A DNA stretch of 58,037 nt from the NCBI RefSeq assembly GCF_030285785.1, contig NZ_CP127248.1, forward strand, positions 1 through 58,037, in the 5' to 3' direction. Below the pieces are notes generated by a model, which saw only the letters and a program-made list of their open reading frames with translations, was not told where the DNA came from and did not search any database. A program made the position numbers and the translations under genes. Source of the DNA: Parasedimentitalea psychrophila (GTDB lineage: Bacteria; Pseudomonadota; Alphaproteobacteria; Rhodobacterales; Rhodobacteraceae). Shown here in pieces: positions 26,032 through 35,567 of the stretch (position 1 is its first letter; the number at the start of each line of letters is the position of its first letter).

Positions 26032-27224
26032 CAGCGCAACTCCTCGGCGGCAGGGCGTTCAGCCGCCCCCGGCGCATGGGCGGCGATCCGGCGCACCACC
26101 GCTTCCCAGGTGAACTGCCGCCCCCGGTGCTGCGCAGCGCGCCCCATCTCGCGGCATGTTCCGGGATCTGCCAGCACCTGGTACAGGGCCTGGGCCAGCT
26201 CAGCGCTGTTTCTGGGCGCGACCAAACGACCGGTGACCCCATCCTGCACGATGGCGCCGATATCACCGACGGTGGTGGAGATCACAGGCAATCCAAATTG
26301 CATCGCTTCCAGAAAAACCACCCCGAAGGGTTCGACCCGTGACGGCATGCAAAAGCAGGACGCCCGGTGGAAATACTCCGCCATCTCAGCGATCGGCAGC
26401 CGTCCGATCACCTGGCAGCCATCAACCTCAACATCCGGCGCGCAGCCGATAATGGTCAGCGTAGCATCCGGCAGGGTTTTGCGGAGCTGGCAGAACGCTT
26501 TGATCAGCTCGGGGCCGCCTTTGCGCTCCCATTCGACCCCTACGAACAGGATATTGCGGCGCCCATAGCGCTCCTGCGAGCTGTCAACCTCCCGTTCTGG
26601 CGTCACCGAGGCGCCCGCCCCAATCGCCGAGACCTTGCCCGGCGCCATGCCGTAATCGTTGAGCAGAAAGTCGCGGATCTTTGGGCCAAAAGTAAAGACA
26701 TGCTCAGCCTCCGCATAGATCTCGCTTTCGCAATTCAGCCAGACCTCAGAGGGCTGGCCGGTGCCGTCCTGATCTTCATCCGCCAGCCGGGCACGGGCCA
26801 CGTGGTCGGTATAAACGAAGTTCGGACACCCTGTGAGCGCCGCCGAAAACAGCGACTGCGTTTGCACGGTGAAATCAAAACCCCGATCCCCGAAACGCCG
26901 TTTCAGCATCCGCCTGACCGTCTCGAAAAAGGCCTTGCTGCGGAACAGGCGGTAGCGCAACAGCGCCCGCGACCCAAGACTTGAAAACCCGTATTCCCGC
27001 AGGGTGCCCAGCACACAGCCAAACAGCGCCGGGTACTCCGACTGCATCCGCTCTGAGACCCCAAAACTCTCAAATTCCACGTTGGGAAACTCCGATTGCA
27101 GGGCCTGCAACATCTGCGCGTTGATATGGGAGAAGTCGCCCGCAGTGACAAAAAGCGCCCGGTAGCTGGTGCCCTGTTTCGGGCTCACTTCGCCAGTATT
27201 CACAGCATTCACAGTATCCCGCAT
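26028..27224 (-). CDS. Glycosyltransferase family 4
   Basis: A 398-residue GT-B enzyme. The donor domain is well conserved (ILFVGVEWERKGGPELIKAF near 183, VEPFGVVFLEAMQFGLPVI near 294). The N-terminal half is less typical of the family (LFVTAGDFSHINAQMLQALQ). The start ATG 27224 (MRDTVNAV) sits 52 bases from the stop codon of the giant secreted-protein gene upstream. The stop overlaps the next glycosyltransferase. It is part of the exopolysaccharide assembly set. Confidence 0.88.
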   Translation of the reverse strand: MRDTVNAVNTGEVSPKQGTSYRALFVTAGDFSHINAQMLQALQSEFPNVEFESFGVSERMQSEYPALFGCVLGTLREYGFSSLGSRALLRYRLFRSKAFFETVRRMLKRRFGDRGFDFTVQTQSLFSAALTGCPNFVYTDHVARARLADEDQDGTGQPSEVWLNCESEIYAEAEHVFTFGPKIRDFLLNDYGMAPGKVSAIGAGASVTPEREVDSSQERYGRRNILFVGVEWERKGGPELIKAFCQLRKTLPDATLTIIGCAPDVEVDGCQVIGRLPIAEMAEYFHRASCFCMPSRVEPFGVVFLEAMQFGLPVISTTVGDIGAIVQDGVTGRLVAPRNSAELAQALYQVLADPGTCREMGRAAQHRGRQFTWEAVVRRIAAHAPGAAERPAAEELRW

Positions 27225-27276
27225 CTATCCCCCTTGCCGGCCCGCGACGCGCCGCGCCGCTCCTGTTGCACAAAAC

Positions 27277-29679
27277 CTAAGCGATCAACTCATCATTGAA
27301 CACAAAATCGATATAGTCGGTGCGCAGCGGTTCGCTACCATCCTTGAAGCCGACGAACTCGATCACGTCACCGGCTGTCAGCGACAGGTCGCTGATGATG
27401 TGTTCGGTAAAGGAGGTCTGGTCGGCCGTCGCCGATCCGGCATCGGCATTCCAGATAAAGCTGTCGACCTCAAACCCGTTCACCAGGATGCTCATTTGCG
27501 ACTGGCCGTCGGACTCGTCGAAATGGCCAATTTCCAGATCATAGATGCCACTGGCCGCTGCAAATGCATAAGATGCCCGCTGTTCGCCGCTGCCGTTGGC
27601 CTGCAGATACTGGCCGCCCGAAGCCTGGTTGTTGTTCTTGACGTTAAAACCGCTGAGGATGGTGAGCGTCTCAGCTTCGACCCGGAACGGACCCGGCGGC
27701 GGCACCGACAGATCAACCGTGAAGCCCTGCATCGCTGGGTCACCCGACACGAAATTGCCGCTGGTGTCCTGAACCTCCGCCGCCAGAAGCGCTACAGTAT
27801 AGCTGCCTTCGTCGGCCACATCCCAGGTTCCACCCGGCGCGTCCACCGTATAGGTCGCGGTGCGCGGGGTTCCATCACCGCTGATGTCGACGCTGACGGC
27901 GCTGACCAAAAGCGCACCACCCGGACCGGTGACGGTGATGTCGCCGGTGTCGATGGAGGAGACGTCGATCGCCACATTGTCAGAGAAGGTCACTGTGACA
28001 TCCATACTCACCGTTCCGGCCCCGGCAGGGCCGACGTCGGGGGCCAAAGACGACTGGATGAAAGGTGATGTCGTGTCGCCACCGCCGCCGCCATCGACAA
28101 ACACAAAGTCGATATAATCGGTGCGCAGCGGCTCGCCTCCATCCTTGAAGCCGACGATCTCGATCACGTCACCGGCAGACAGCGACACGCCACTGATCGC
28201 GTGTTCGACAAAGGAGGTCTGGTTGGCGGAGGAGGCTCCTGCGTCGATGTTCCAGATAAAGTTGTCGATCTCGGTCCCATTCACCAGGATGCTCATTTGC
28301 GACTGGCCGTCGGACTCGTCGAAATGGCCAATCCCCAGATCATAGGTGCCGCTCACCGCTGCGAACGTGTAGGACGCCCGCTGCTCGCCGCTGCCACCAG
28401 CCTGCAGATATTGCCCGCCGGAGGCCTGACCATTGTTCTTGACGTTAAAACCGCTGAGGATGGTGAGCGTCTCAGCTTCGACCCGGAACGGATCCGGCGG
28501 CGCCGCGGACAGGTCAACCGTGAATCCCTGCATCGACGGATCGGCCGACACGAAATTGCCGCTGGTGTCCTGAATTTCCGTGGCCAGAAGGGCGACGTTA
28601 TAGCTGCCCTCGTCGGCCACATCCCAGCTGCCACCCGGCGCGTCCACCGTATAGGTCGCGGTGCGCGGGGTTCCATCACCGCCGATGTCGACGCTGACGG
28701 CGCTGATCGTGAGCGCACCACCCGGCCCGGTGACGGTGATGTCACCGGTATCGATTGAGGACACATCAATCGCCACGTTGTCAGAGAAGGTCACTGTGAC
28801 ATCCATAGTGGCGCTACCGGCCTCAGCAGGGCCGACGTCGGGCGCCAAAGACGACTGGATGAAAGGTGATGTCGTATCACCGCCACCGCCGCCATCGACA
28901 AACACAAAGTCGATATAGTCGGTGCGCAGCGGCTCACTGCCATCCTTGAAGCCGACGATCTCGATCACGTCACCGGCAGACAGCGACACGCCACTGATCG
29001 CGTGTTCGACAAAGGAGGTCTGGTTGGCGGTGGAGCCTCCGGCGTCGATGTCCCAGACAAAGTTATGGATCTCGGTCCCATTCACCAGGATGCTCATTTG
29101 CGACTGGCCGTCGGATTCGTCGAAATGGCCAATCCCCAGATCATAGCTGCCGCTCACCGCTGCGAACGTGTAGGACGCCCGCTGCTCGCCGCTGCCGCCA
29201 GCCTGCAGATACTGCCCGCCCGAAGCCTGATTGTTGTTCTTGACGTTAAAACCGCTGAGGATAGTGAACGTCTCAGCTTCGACCCGGAACGGATCCGGCG
29301 GCGCCGCCGATAGATCAACCGTGAAGCCCTGCATAGACGGGTCGGCCGACACGAAATTGCCGCTGGTGTCCTCAACCTCGGCGGCCAGAAGGGCAACGTT
29401 ATAGCTGCCCTCGTCCGCCACATCCCAGGTTCCACCCGGCGCGTCCACCGTATAGGTCGCGGTGCGCGGGGTTCCATCACCGCTGATGTCGACGCTGACG
29501 GCGCTAACCAAAAGCGCACCGCCCGGACCGGTAACGGTGATGTCGCCGGTGTCGATGGAGGAGACGTCAATCGCCACGTTGTCAGCGAAGGTCACGGTGA
29601 CATCCATACTGACAGTGCCGGCACCAGCAGAGCCAATGTTGGGCGCCAAAGAGGACTGAACCACCGGCGCGGCTGTATC
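27277..29679. repeat. Three 801-bp tandem coding repeats
   Basis: Three near-identical 801-bp units (267 codons) make up the 3' third of the giant gene. Landmarks recur exactly 801 bases apart, such as the stretches at about 27300, 28101 and 28902. Long stretches differ at only a few bases, so unequal crossing-over could change copy number. Confidence 0.93.
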
Positions 29680-32600
29680 GCCGCCGCCCGGGTCAAACGT
29701 CAGGAAAACCGGCTGGGTCACCGCACCCAGCGGCGCGTTGGCGTCGGCAGGGTTGATAATCGAGGCCACAAAGGCGAGAGGAACTTCATCCTCGCCGTCA
29801 AAAGTATAGTCGGCAACACCAGAGAAATCGAACGTCGACGAAATGTCTTGGTTGGTGCCATCGAGGGTAATGTCGAAGGTCTGCAGTTCGACAATATTGT
29901 TGGCCGGGAAGTCGCTGGCCGCCAGCGTGGCAAGCTGGGCATCAAGCTGAGGCGCGTAGGCCTGATCCTCACTGTTGCCGTTGTAAAACTCGTTGGTTAC
30001 CGGCTGAATAAAGCCTTTGACCAGGGTCACCCGCGCCACATGCCCGGTCGGACCGTTCAGGATCACTGTCGGACCGCCGGTTCCGTAGGTTCCGGTGTCA
30101 CCCGCCGCCACACCGTTCACTGAAAGAGTTGGCTCTAGCCCCGGTGTGGCCTGCGACGACACCGTGTAGGCGCCGCCATTGTTTTGCGCACTGATCAAAT
30201 CACCGGTGCTGGTGGTGCCGTCCGCGTAGGTGACGGTTACCGTCGAGGCGATGATCTCGGCGCCGGATATTCCGGCGGCATCCCAGCTCATGAACGAACC
30301 GGCATCCAGCAAGGTCTTCTTGCCGCCCAGCAGCGAATTCGGGTCCACGTCGATCGAGAAGGTGACCGTTTCGCCGGGATCAAAATCGTCGAAGGTCACA
30401 ATGAGACCCTCATAACCGGCGGCGCCGCCGAGGCCTACATAGTTCGACGCATCAGGCGTGGTATCCACGCCGGTTGATCCCGCCGAGTCGATGGTCAGCC
30501 CCTTGAAAATGGTATCGCCAGCCTCGCCAAACGGATCAAAGACCGCGTCCGGGATGATGCCGTTGGTCAGGTCAAACTCGACCTGTGTGATTATCTTCTC
30601 GCCGACATTGGCAATCTCAAAAGAGCCGGCTGAAAAGGTCGATTGGTTGATGTTGTCCGAGCCTTCATTGACACCAATCCGAGCCGCCCCGACCACCGGG
30701 TCGATGTTGTCGACGTCGATCCAATCCCAGGAGGCGGCGAAGGAATCATCACCGTCCGGCGCCGAGGCCATCATGCCGACAAAGGCACCGGTGGTGGCAC
30801 CCAAATTGTCGTATTGCCCTTTGACCGCGGCAATCACATCCGGCGGCAGCAGCAACGCCGATGTGGAGACCCATTCGGTATAGGCGCCATCCTCGACATA
30901 GCGCGCCTGCGCCCGGACGGAGTCGATCCCGGAGGTCAGGTTCAGATCAATGGCCACCTGGAAATTCGGATCGCCAAGCCCGGCGATAATCGGCGCTTCG
31001 ATGCCGGGGATTTCAACAAATCTGGTGACTGCAACATCGTCTGTTTCCACCAGCAACTGGACGCCATATTTCATCGTGCCGCCCTGATCAACAACGGCTA
31101 TGGCCGCTTCGACATAGTTGGACTGATCACCTGGCCCCAGCACCAGCCCGACTTTCTCGCCGCCGTCCCAGACCTTGGCAGGCGGATCGGTGTTCAGCGA
31201 ATAGGTAAAGATATTCACCATCTCGGTGGTGATGGTTAGCTGGGTGGCATCCGGGGTGGCAAAGCCAATGCCCAGAACATCCTGCTGGCTGTTGGTGACC
31301 CCCACAGCGGTTCCGTCATGCGCCACATCAAGGCTGACAAAACTGGAGGCACCGCCCAGATTAAACACCCCACCATTAAACAGACCCGCAGCTTCATCAC
31401 CGCCATTTTCAACCGCTGGCAGCACGCCATTGCGCCAAGCGGCATTGATCCCGATACCGCCGGCGATGCTGTTGCCCGGCGGCACCGCACCAGACGGTGT
31501 GGACGACGGATTGTTGAGCTCGAAATCCCAGAGGGCTGAATTTCCCTGGGTGATAAGCACACCAAGACCGTTGAGCGGATCACCGACATGGCTGTCCAGG
31601 ATGTCGTTGAGCCCGTCCAGATCCAAGTCATTACCGGGGTCGATCGGGGTGCCGCCCGGCACCAGGAAGGTGATCACATTGGCGCCATAAGTCGCCACCG
31701 CAATCACTCCCGAAAAATCATCAATGCCATCGCCGGTATTGTCGATCAAAGCTGCCGACAGGCCCTGATCCGGCAGCGCCACCAGCGCCAGAGGATTAGA
31801 CCCTGCAAGCGATACCGTATGAACAATGCTGGCGCTGTCGGTGCGGCCATCGCCATCGGTGTCTTCGGGCATTGCAAAATATAATGTCTCGTCAAAGCTC
31901 GCCGCGACAATGGCGCCCTGCAACTGACCGTTGAAATAGGTGGCGGTGAACTCGGTCAGCCCGTTGGTCGACTCCGGCGTCTCAATCAGCGAGCCGTCGT
32001 TGGTTTCGTCAAGCGACTGCGATTCAGGCGAGTAGGGGGTGCCATCCATCACGCTGGTGCCGTCAAAGAAATCCAGCGGGTTGTCGATCGAGCTGCCGGG
32101 ATGTGCCCAGTCATAGCCGGACAGCACGTCGAACAGGTCGGCCGGCAAGCCAGTATCTGAGGTCACGTCATTCCAGGACCCGGATCCGTCCTGCTCATAA
32201 ATGATCAGCAGTTGCGACAGATAGTTTTGCGCGTCTGCCTCGTTGGCAAAAATCTGGATGCCATCGACAATAATCGGATCCGACGATGTGGCCCCCTTAT
32301 AGCTGCCATCGCTGTTAAAGGACGCCTGCAGCGCGGTTTGCGCCGCCCTGAGCGGGCTGGCATGGCCGCCGTAAGTTCCGTAAGCGTCGGTGACATTGCC
32401 GAGATAATGCAGCTGGTCACCAAAACCGCTGCTGCCGCTTTCATTAAACGCGTTGGTGGCGAATTCAGTGGTCCAGTCGTCAACGATTGCGCCATCGGAA
32501 TAGGACAGAGGTTGTCCGCCCCAGCCGCCATTGGGGCCGTTGTCCCAGGTGAAAACCTCGCCCGAGCTCATTGCGATGACATCGTAAGGATTACGGTATC

Positions 32601-33540
32601 CCGGCGCGAACAGCTCCACCGGGTTGCTCACAAGTTTGAGCTGGCCGCCGTCGCTGACCAGAACGTAGTCGGTGATCTTGGCCTGGTTCAGACCATTGTT
32701 GCCGCCCGCCCAGTCGGGTTGCAGCACGCCGCCAATCTCTCCGTTGTCATCAAGTGTGAAATTGGGGTCCAGAGCAAGATCCTGGATCGACAGGGTTGCG
32801 AGGTCGATATTTGTCCGCGTTGGATCATCCAGCGTTGGCAGATCGAGAATATACTGGTTGCCGTTGGCATCCGTCCTGATGTCGTAGGATTCCAGTTCGG
32901 TGAGGTTGATCTTGATGATTGCGCCCGACCAGGCAAAATCAGTTGTGCCGGCAAAGTTGTTGCCCGGCGCGCCCTTGTTGGTGATGCCACCCACCGCGAC
33001 ATACATGATCACATCGCCAGTGTCGGGATCGATTGCCAGGTCGATACCGTTGTTGGCGTGGTTCTCTTCGGAGCGTGGCAACCCGCGCAGAACGGCAACG
33101 CTGGAGAGCACTGCGCCAGTGTCCGGATCCAGCGTAATGCGGTGGACCTGGCCGGAATTGGTATCAAGGCCGCTGTCTTCGCCAACGGCGATCCGCCAGT
33201 CGGAAGACGAGACATAAAGCACATCATTGCCGGCCGCGTCCTTGGTCACCACCATGCCAGTGACCTGACGCTGTTGGGTGCCATTCAGGGTGCCGTCATC
33301 ATCAAAGTTCTGCACGTCTTCCGGCACAACATCGATCAATGTGGTGCCGGTCACCACAAATTCATCCGTTGTATCCGCATCCGGACCATCGGGCTGGCGT
33401 TCTATTTCATACCGGTAGATGGACCCGTCCTGCTGCGCCACGAACAAAGTGGGGTTGCCGGTCTTGCTAAAGTCGATTGCGGTTGGGTTGACTGAAACGT
33501 TACCGCTCAGATCGGTTATGCCGAACGTGATAGGCTCCAT
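27277..33540 (-). CDS. Giant secreted sugar-dehydrogenase-like protein with three Ig/carbohydrate-binding repeats
   Basis: A 2087-residue acidic protein with no signal peptide. Residues about 1-640 resemble a glucose/sorbosone dehydrogenase-type beta-propeller (TLFVAQQDGSIYRYE, NHANNGIDLAIDPDTGDV, GYRNPYDVIAM, YDWAHPG). Asp-rich calcium motifs follow (DTDGDGRTD, DNTGDGIDDF, DLDGLNDI, about 565-690), then a lectin-like beta region (about 700-960) and beta-rich sequence to about 1285. The C-terminal 800 residues are three 267-residue repeats. Each has an Ig-like domain (SSIDTGDITVTGPGGAL) and a carbohydrate-binding-like module (GHFDESDGQSQMSILVNG). The end, EPLRTDYIDFVFNDELIA, resembles the lyase-like protein's tail and a type I secretion signal. 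It probably acts on or anchors to the exopolysaccharide. Catalysis is unproven, and no RTX repeats are seen. Confidence 0.87.
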   Translation of the reverse strand: MEPITFGITDLSGNVSVNPTAIDFSKTGNPTLFVAQQDGSIYRYEIERQPDGPDADTTDEFVVTGTTLIDVVPEDVQNFDDDGTLNGTQQRQVTGMVVTKDAAGNDVLYVSSSDWRIAVGEDSGLDTNSGQVHRITLDPDTGAVLSSVAVLRGLPRSEENHANNGIDLAIDPDTGDVIMYVAVGGITNKGAPGNNFAGTTDFAWSGAIIKINLTELESYDIRTDANGNQYILDLPTLDDPTRTNIDLATLSIQDLALDPNFTLDDNGEIGGVLQPDWAGGNNGLNQAKITDYVLVSDGGQLKLVSNPVELFAPGYRNPYDVIAMSSGEVFTWDNGPNGGWGGQPLSYSDGAIVDDWTTEFATNAFNESGSSGFGDQLHYLGNVTDAYGTYGGHASPLRAAQTALQASFNSDGSYKGATSSDPIIVDGIQIFANEADAQNYLSQLLIIYEQDGSGSWNDVTSDTGLPADLFDVLSGYDWAHPGSSIDNPLDFFDGTSVMDGTPYSPESQSLDETNDGSLIETPESTNGLTEFTATYFNGQLQGAIVAASFDETLYFAMPEDTDGDGRTDSASIVHTVSLAGSNPLALVALPDQGLSAALIDNTGDGIDDFSGVIAVATYGANVITFLVPGGTPIDPGNDLDLDGLNDILDSHVGDPLNGLGVLITQGNSALWDFELNNPSSTPSGAVPPGNSIAGGIGINAAWRNGVLPAVENGGDEAAGLFNGGVFNLGGASSFVSLDVAHDGTAVGVTNSQQDVLGIGFATPDATQLTITTEMVNIFTYSLNTDPPAKVWDGGEKVGLVLGPGDQSNYVEAAIAVVDQGGTMKYGVQLLVETDDVAVTRFVEIPGIEAPIIAGLGDPNFQVAIDLNLTSGIDSVRAQARYVEDGAYTEWVSTSALLLPPDVIAAVKGQYDNLGATTGAFVGMMASAPDGDDSFAASWDWIDVDNIDPVVGAARIGVNEGSDNINQSTFSAGSFEIANVGEKIITQVEFDLTNGIIPDAVFDPFGEAGDTIFKGLTIDSAGSTGVDTTPDASNYVGLGGAAGYEGLIVTFDDFDPGETVTFSIDVDPNSLLGGKKTLLDAGSFMSWDAAGISGAEIIASTVTVTYADGTTSTGDLISAQNNGGAYTVSSQATPGLEPTLSVNGVAAGDTGTYGTGGPTVILNGPTGHVARVTLVKGFIQPVTNEFYNGNSEDQAYAPQLDAQLATLAASDFPANNIVELQTFDITLDGTNQDISSTFDFSGVADYTFDGEDEVPLAFVASIINPADANAPLGAVTQPVFLTFDPGGGDTAAPVVQSSLAPNIGSAGAGTVSMDVTVTFADNVAIDVSSIDTGDITVTGPGGALLVSAVSVDISGDGTPRTATYTVDAPGGTWDVADEGSYNVALLAAEVEDTSGNFVSADPSMQGFTVDLSAAPPDPFRVEAETFTILSGFNVKNNNQASGGQYLQAGGSGEQRASYTFAAVSGSYDLGIGHFDESDGQSQMSILVNGTEIHNFVWDIDAGGSTANQTSFVEHAISGVSLSAGDVIEIVGFKDGSEPLRTDYIDFVFVDGGGGGDTTSPFIQSSLAPDVGPAEAGSATMDVTVTFSDNVAIDVSSIDTGDITVTGPGGALTISAVSVDIGGDGTPRTATYTVDAPGGSWDVADEGSYNVALLATEIQDTSGNFVSADPSMQGFTVDLSAAPPDPFRVEAETLTILSGFNVKNNGQASGGQYLQAGGSGEQRASYTFAAVSGTYDLGIGHFDESDGQSQMSILVNGTEIDNFIWNIDAGASSANQTSFVEHAISGVSLSAGDVIEIVGFKDGGEPLRTDYIDFVFVDGGGGGDTTSPFIQSSLAPDVGPAGAGTVSMDVTVTFSDNVAIDVSSIDTGDITVTGPGGALLVSAVSVDISGDGTPRTATYTVDAPGGTWDVADEGSYTVALLAAEVQDTSGNFVSGDPAMQGFTVDLSVPPPGPFRVEAETLTILSGFNVKNNNQASGGQYLQANGSGEQRASYAFAAASGIYDLEIGHFDESDGQSQMSILVNGFEVDSFIWNADAGSATADQTSFTEHIISDLSLTAGDVIEFVGFKDGSEPLRTDYIDFVFNDELIA

Positions 33541-33627
33541 GATATTGCCGTCTCCTTCCTTGCCCTAAAACGGGTCTGCAACCCTGCTGCCATCGCCCTA
33601 AAACCGGTCGCCAACCCTGCTGCAGAG

Positions 33628-34902
33628 TTACCTCTTGGCGCGCTGCTCCGGTAAGGTTGCAAGACCCGGACTGCGGCCGATACGTCCGAATTTTCTGCGC
33701 AACGCTCGGATCAGGCGGCCGGGCAGGAAATGTGAATGATGCGGCACCACGACGCGCTGCAACAGGTAGCGCTCGAGAATGTGGTGGGAATAGTCGCTGA
33801 CCGGTTGGTAGCGCAGCACCCATTGGCCGGTGGCGCCCAGAACCTTGCGCTCAGAGCAGATCCTGGCCATCCGTTTGACGCCATTGGGAAGGGTGATAAT
33901 CAACGCGCCGGACCCGGCCACACAGCCCTCGGAAAGCAGGATATGCGTCTCGTCGATCCGCAGCACCGGATAGAGCCCCGAGCCGCCACAGCGGTACTGC
34001 ACATCGACGCCAGTCTCAGCGGCAAGATTGCCCACCGCGTGGTGAGCATCAGCTTTCCGGCCAATCGCCAACAGCTTGTTCATGAAGATGGAGAAGGCCC
34101 TGGCGATGACGCAAGAGGGCACCAAGAGTATCATCTCGAACTCTCGCTGGTAGCTCACCGGACTGCTGCACATGGCCGCGTTCAAGCGGGCGCGGACCGC
34201 TTTTGGGGTGCCGTGCCCCATGAAGGCCTGGGCCGGACCAAGCAGGCCGGGTTTGACATTGAAACGCGCGTCATAGTTGCGAATTTTGGATCGGTGCATA
34301 TTGGCTATTTCGGGGCGGACCGGGCGCGGACCGCAGATATTCATGTCGCCTCTGAGGACGTTCAGCAGCTGTGGCAGCTCGTCGAGCCGTGTCTCCCTGA
34401 GAAAACCGCCCAATGGGGTCTCCAGCCCAGATCCATTGGGCAGAACCCGGTCCTTGGTGAGCATCGCCGCAGTCGCGGTATCCAGAGTGCGGAATTTCAG
34501 GATCTCGAAGGGCCTGCCGCGCTGGCCGGTTCGCAGCCCACGGTAGAAAATGGGCCGCCCCTGGGTGAGATAGACCAACAGGCTGATGAACCCGATCAGA
34601 GGCAGCGCCAGCACGAGCAGACCGCCCGCCAGCGCCGCATTATACAGCCGGTGCAGCCGTTCCGAGCGCGGCAGGAAGCCGAATGTCGCGCGCCGGTTTT
34701 GCCGCGATCGGGCAGGCGCGCCACTCACCGCGCCAGCCTCGCCTTTCTTAACCACATATTCGGGAGTAGTTTTGGCCATTTGGCCGACCGTCTCCAAAGC
34801 CTTTGACTGCGGCGCTTCTGGTTGGGCCTGATGTGCCAGTTTCGCGTCACCGCCCCAAAACATGTAGCGTCGAAGTGCAAGTTCGCTTTTCTTATAGGAC
34901 AC
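33628..34902 (-). CDS. Initiating bacterial sugar transferase with C-terminal extension
   Basis: A 424-residue polyprenyl-phosphate sugar-1-phosphate transferase of the ExoY/WcaJ type. A membrane helix is at about 88-112 (AALAGGLLVLALPLIGFISLLVYL). The catalytic core follows: FEILKFRTL, then GFLRETRLDELPQLLNVLRGDMNICGPRPVRPE (about 165-200). It loads the first sugar phosphate onto undecaprenyl phosphate. The core ends near residue 225. The remaining 200 residues are not part of the usual family and hold a small beta-rich segment (VLRIDETHILLSEGCV). The start GTG 34902 follows a GGGGGGG stretch; ATG at residue 14 is an alternative. It is 87 bases upstream of the giant gene and probably its transcriptional leader. 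Confidence 0.88.
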   Translation of the reverse strand: MSYKKSELALRRYMFWGGDAKLAHQAQPEAPQSKALETVGQMAKTTPEYVVKKGEAGAVSGAPARSRQNRRATFGFLPRSERLHRLYNAALAGGLLVLALPLIGFISLLVYLTQGRPIFYRGLRTGQRGRPFEILKFRTLDTATAAMLTKDRVLPNGSGLETPLGGFLRETRLDELPQLLNVLRGDMNICGPRPVRPEIANMHRSKIRNYDARFNVKPGLLGPAQAFMGHGTPKAVRARLNAAMCSSPVSYQREFEMILLVPSCVIARAFSIFMNKLLAIGRKADAHHAVGNLAAETGVDVQYRCGGSGLYPVLRIDETHILLSEGCVAGSGALIITLPNGVKRMARICSERKVLGATGQWVLRYQPVSDYSHHILERYLLQRVVVPHHSHFLPGRLIRALRRKFGRIGRSPGLATLPEQRAKR

Positions 34903-35567
34903 AACGCCCCCCCATTAAACAACTGAACTAATTACAAAATTGACCTGCTCAACCCCAAGAATCCCGCGCAACAAGCAGAGATAGGGGAACAACAGCAGGG
35001 CTACTGCCAGTATTTTCTGAACATCCTCGACTGCCGCACTGAATACCTGCGGTCCGGCCGAGGTTGAAAAGGCAACTCGCTGCCTGCCTGATTAGTAAGG
35101 CGCCAATTCGCCTATCTGGCTGCCCCCAAATGGGGGCATATTTTCGCCAAAATGTGCAGTAGCTACCATAATCACGCCAATCGTCTTGCGCCTGTCCCGG
35201 CTTTGATGATGGCTTGGATGCCACCGCCCCACGGCCTCTTCATGTACCCATGTGGTGTTTGCTACGGCATCACCTAAAGAGGAAGCATCCAAGCCTTCAA
35301 CAAAGCTGGGCGCGGTTGGCAGACCGCGCCCAGCTTTTGAGTTCGGTTTTACTGAATCGCGAGACGGAATTTCATTGGACTGTTTGGCAGCCGCAGCCAT
35401 CGGCCTAAATTGTCGCCTAAGTGACGACTTGTTGCCTGCCCGGGGAGCGCTTTGATTAGAACCTGCGATGGGGTTTCAGGGACCAGAGGACCAGAGGACC
35501 AGTCCTGCGCCGCCAACATAAGGTCACCCGTAGTTTGAACTATGTGATGTTTACGATCTGAAATTCA
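34903..35567. other. Long divergent intergenic region with a strong hairpin
   Basis: About 665 bases lie between the sugar transferase (minus) and a sulfotransferase (plus). It holds a perfect 15-bp hairpin (35302-35337) and a 9-bp triplet-like duplication of GGACCAGA at about 35480-35502. Open frames here have no recognisable product. Promoters for both flanking genes are expected. Confidence 0.5.
35302..35337. terminator. Perfect 15-bp stem-loop, terminator-like
   Basis: AAAGCTGGGCGCGGT (35302-35316) and ACCGCGCCCAGCTTT (35323-35337) are exact reverse complements around a six-base loop. The flanking A and T runs are short on both sides, so it could stop transcription in either direction. 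No gene ends next to it, so a small upstream transcript or an attenuator is possible. Confidence 0.6.

Noticed and set aside
32212-33495. 427-residue plus-strand ORF opposite the giant secreted protein
   Set aside because: It is an antisense shadow. The minus strand shows coherent domains and repeats, while the plus frame has no recognisable motif or start site.
27277-33540. RTX adhesin or toxin
   Set aside because: No GGxGxD nonapeptide repeats; the calcium motifs are isolated Asp-rich loops and the modules are carbohydrate-binding-like.
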